35,435 bases of DNA from Pseudarthrobacter sp. Its GTDB lineage: Bacteria > Actinomycetota > Actinomycetes > Actinomycetales > Micrococcaceae. The first letter of the stretch is position 1. The number at the start of each line of letters is the position of its first letter. Below are positions 34,813 to 35,435 of this stretch, one piece after another. The notes beneath the pieces are model-generated. The model saw only the letters and a list, made by a program, of their open reading frames with translations. It had not been told where the DNA came from and did not search any database. The translations under genes and the position numbers were made by a program. The stretch covers positions 1 to 35,435 of the forward strand of contig JAPSJV010000028.1 in NCBI GenBank assembly GCA_031178005.1, given 5' to 3'.

Positions 34813-35435
34813 TTAGTTGCCGGTCAGCTTCTCGCGGAGAGCAGCAAGAGCCTCGTCGGAAGCCAGGGTACCGGCTCCGGCGTTGGTCTCGGCAGCGGGC
34901 TCGGAGGAGTAGCTGGTGGTACCCGAGTCGCTCTCACCGGACGTTGCAGCTGCAGCGTCATCGGCAGCGTGCTGGGCAACCTGCTTCTTGTGGGCTTCCC
35001 AACGGGTCTGGGCGTCAGCGTACTGCTGCTCCCAGGTAGCGCGCTGGGTCTCGTAGCCTTCAAGCCACTCGTTGGACTCCGGATCGAAGCCCTCCGGGTA
35101 CTTGTAGTTGCCCTCTTCGTCGTACTCCGCGGCCATGCCGTAGAGAGCCGGATCGAATTCGGTGGACTCGGCGTCGACGCCCTCGTTGGCCTGCTTGAGG
35201 GACAGCGAGATGCGGCGGCGTTCCAGGTCGATGTCGATGACCTTGACGAACAGTTCGTCACCAACAGAGACAACCTGCTCTGCCAGTTCAACGTGGCGCA
35301 CTGCGAGCTCGGAGATGTGGACCAGGCCTTCGATGCCGTCTTCGACGCGAACGAACGCACCGAACGGAACCAGCTTGGTGACCTTACCCGGCACAACCTG
35401 GCCCAGGGCGTGGGTGCGGGCGAAGGTCTGCCACG
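34813..35435 (-). CDS. rpsA: 30S ribosomal protein S1, C-terminal part
   Basis: S1 binds mRNA on the small ribosomal subunit. The frame runs off the right edge, so the start is outside; 206 residues are visible. They comprise the last S1 RNA-binding domain (GQVVPGKVTKLVPFGAFVRV to RRRISLSLKQA, cut here into its ends) and a long acidic, Ala/Ser/Thr-rich tail with a WLEGYETQRATWEQQYADAQ segment, typical of actinobacterial S1. Two hairpins follow the stop. S1 mainly helps leadered mRNAs, which is of note given the many apparently leaderless genes nearby. Confidence 0.95.
   Translation of the reverse strand, partial: WQTFARTHALGQVVPGKVTKLVPFGAFVRVEDGIEGLVHISELAVRHVELAEQVVSVGDELFVKVIDIDLERRRISLSLKQANEGVDAESTEFDPALYGMAAEYDEEGNYKYPEGFDPESNEWLEGYETQRATWEQQYADAQTRWEAHKKQVAQHAADDAAAATSGESDSGTTSYSSEPAAETNAGAGTLASDEALAALREKLTGN

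Overview
The window is a high-GC actinobacterial chromosome segment. Gene content and order point to Micrococcaceae, most likely Arthrobacter or a close relative. The evidence is OpcA beside G6P dehydrogenase, RbpA, the uvrC-rapZ-yvcK-whiA block followed by gap-pgk-tpiA-secG, many GTG starts, and many TANNNT boxes placed 6-7 nt before a start codon. There is no sign of phage, insertion sequence, CRISPR or horizontally acquired cargo. It is mostly core chromosome, dense and intact; only the two end genes (tkt and rpsA) are cut by the window edges.

Layout. (1) 1-8001, plus strand: tkt (partial)-tal-pgi-zwf-opcA-pgl, one run covering both branches of the pentose phosphate pathway. (2) 7954-12803, minus strand: rbpA, then (read right to left) sodA, gap-pgk-tpiA-secG, with hairpins at the gene boundaries. 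pgl and rbpA overlap tail to tail by 48 bp. (3) 12969-17985, minus: uvrC-rapZ-yvcK-whiA. (4) 18026-23624, minus: tam-GntR, then uvrA (with an SOS-like box), then a HAD phosphatase overlapping plsC. (5) 23719-28121, plus: a Ski2-like helicase with DUF3516-type C-terminus, an SSAT-like GNAT and an S33 peptidase. (6) 28107-33464, minus: coaE, uvrB, a TerC membrane protein behind a yybP-ykoY manganese riboswitch, and an MFS transporter carrying the two motifs of CcoA-type copper importers. (7) 33487-34675, plus: YigZ/IMPACT protein and a GNAT. (8) 34813-35435, minus: the 3' end of rpsA, after a convergent intergenic region with a long imperfect palindrome and two hairpins.

How the genes work together. 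The left third is central carbon metabolism: NADPH and pentose production, then triose-phosphate glycolysis. The middle and right hold all three UvrABC excision-repair subunits at separate loci, each apparently transcribed from a promoter whose start site falls at or next to the start codon (leaderless mRNA). Metal handling recurs: Mn/Fe superoxide dismutase, Mn-riboswitch TerC and the putative copper importer.

The most interesting points are the CcoA-like motifs in the MFS protein, the Mn riboswitch, the overlapping divergent leaderless promoters of coaE and yigZ, the SOS-like box at uvrA and the palindrome at 34668-34731. I found no clearly new multi-gene system.
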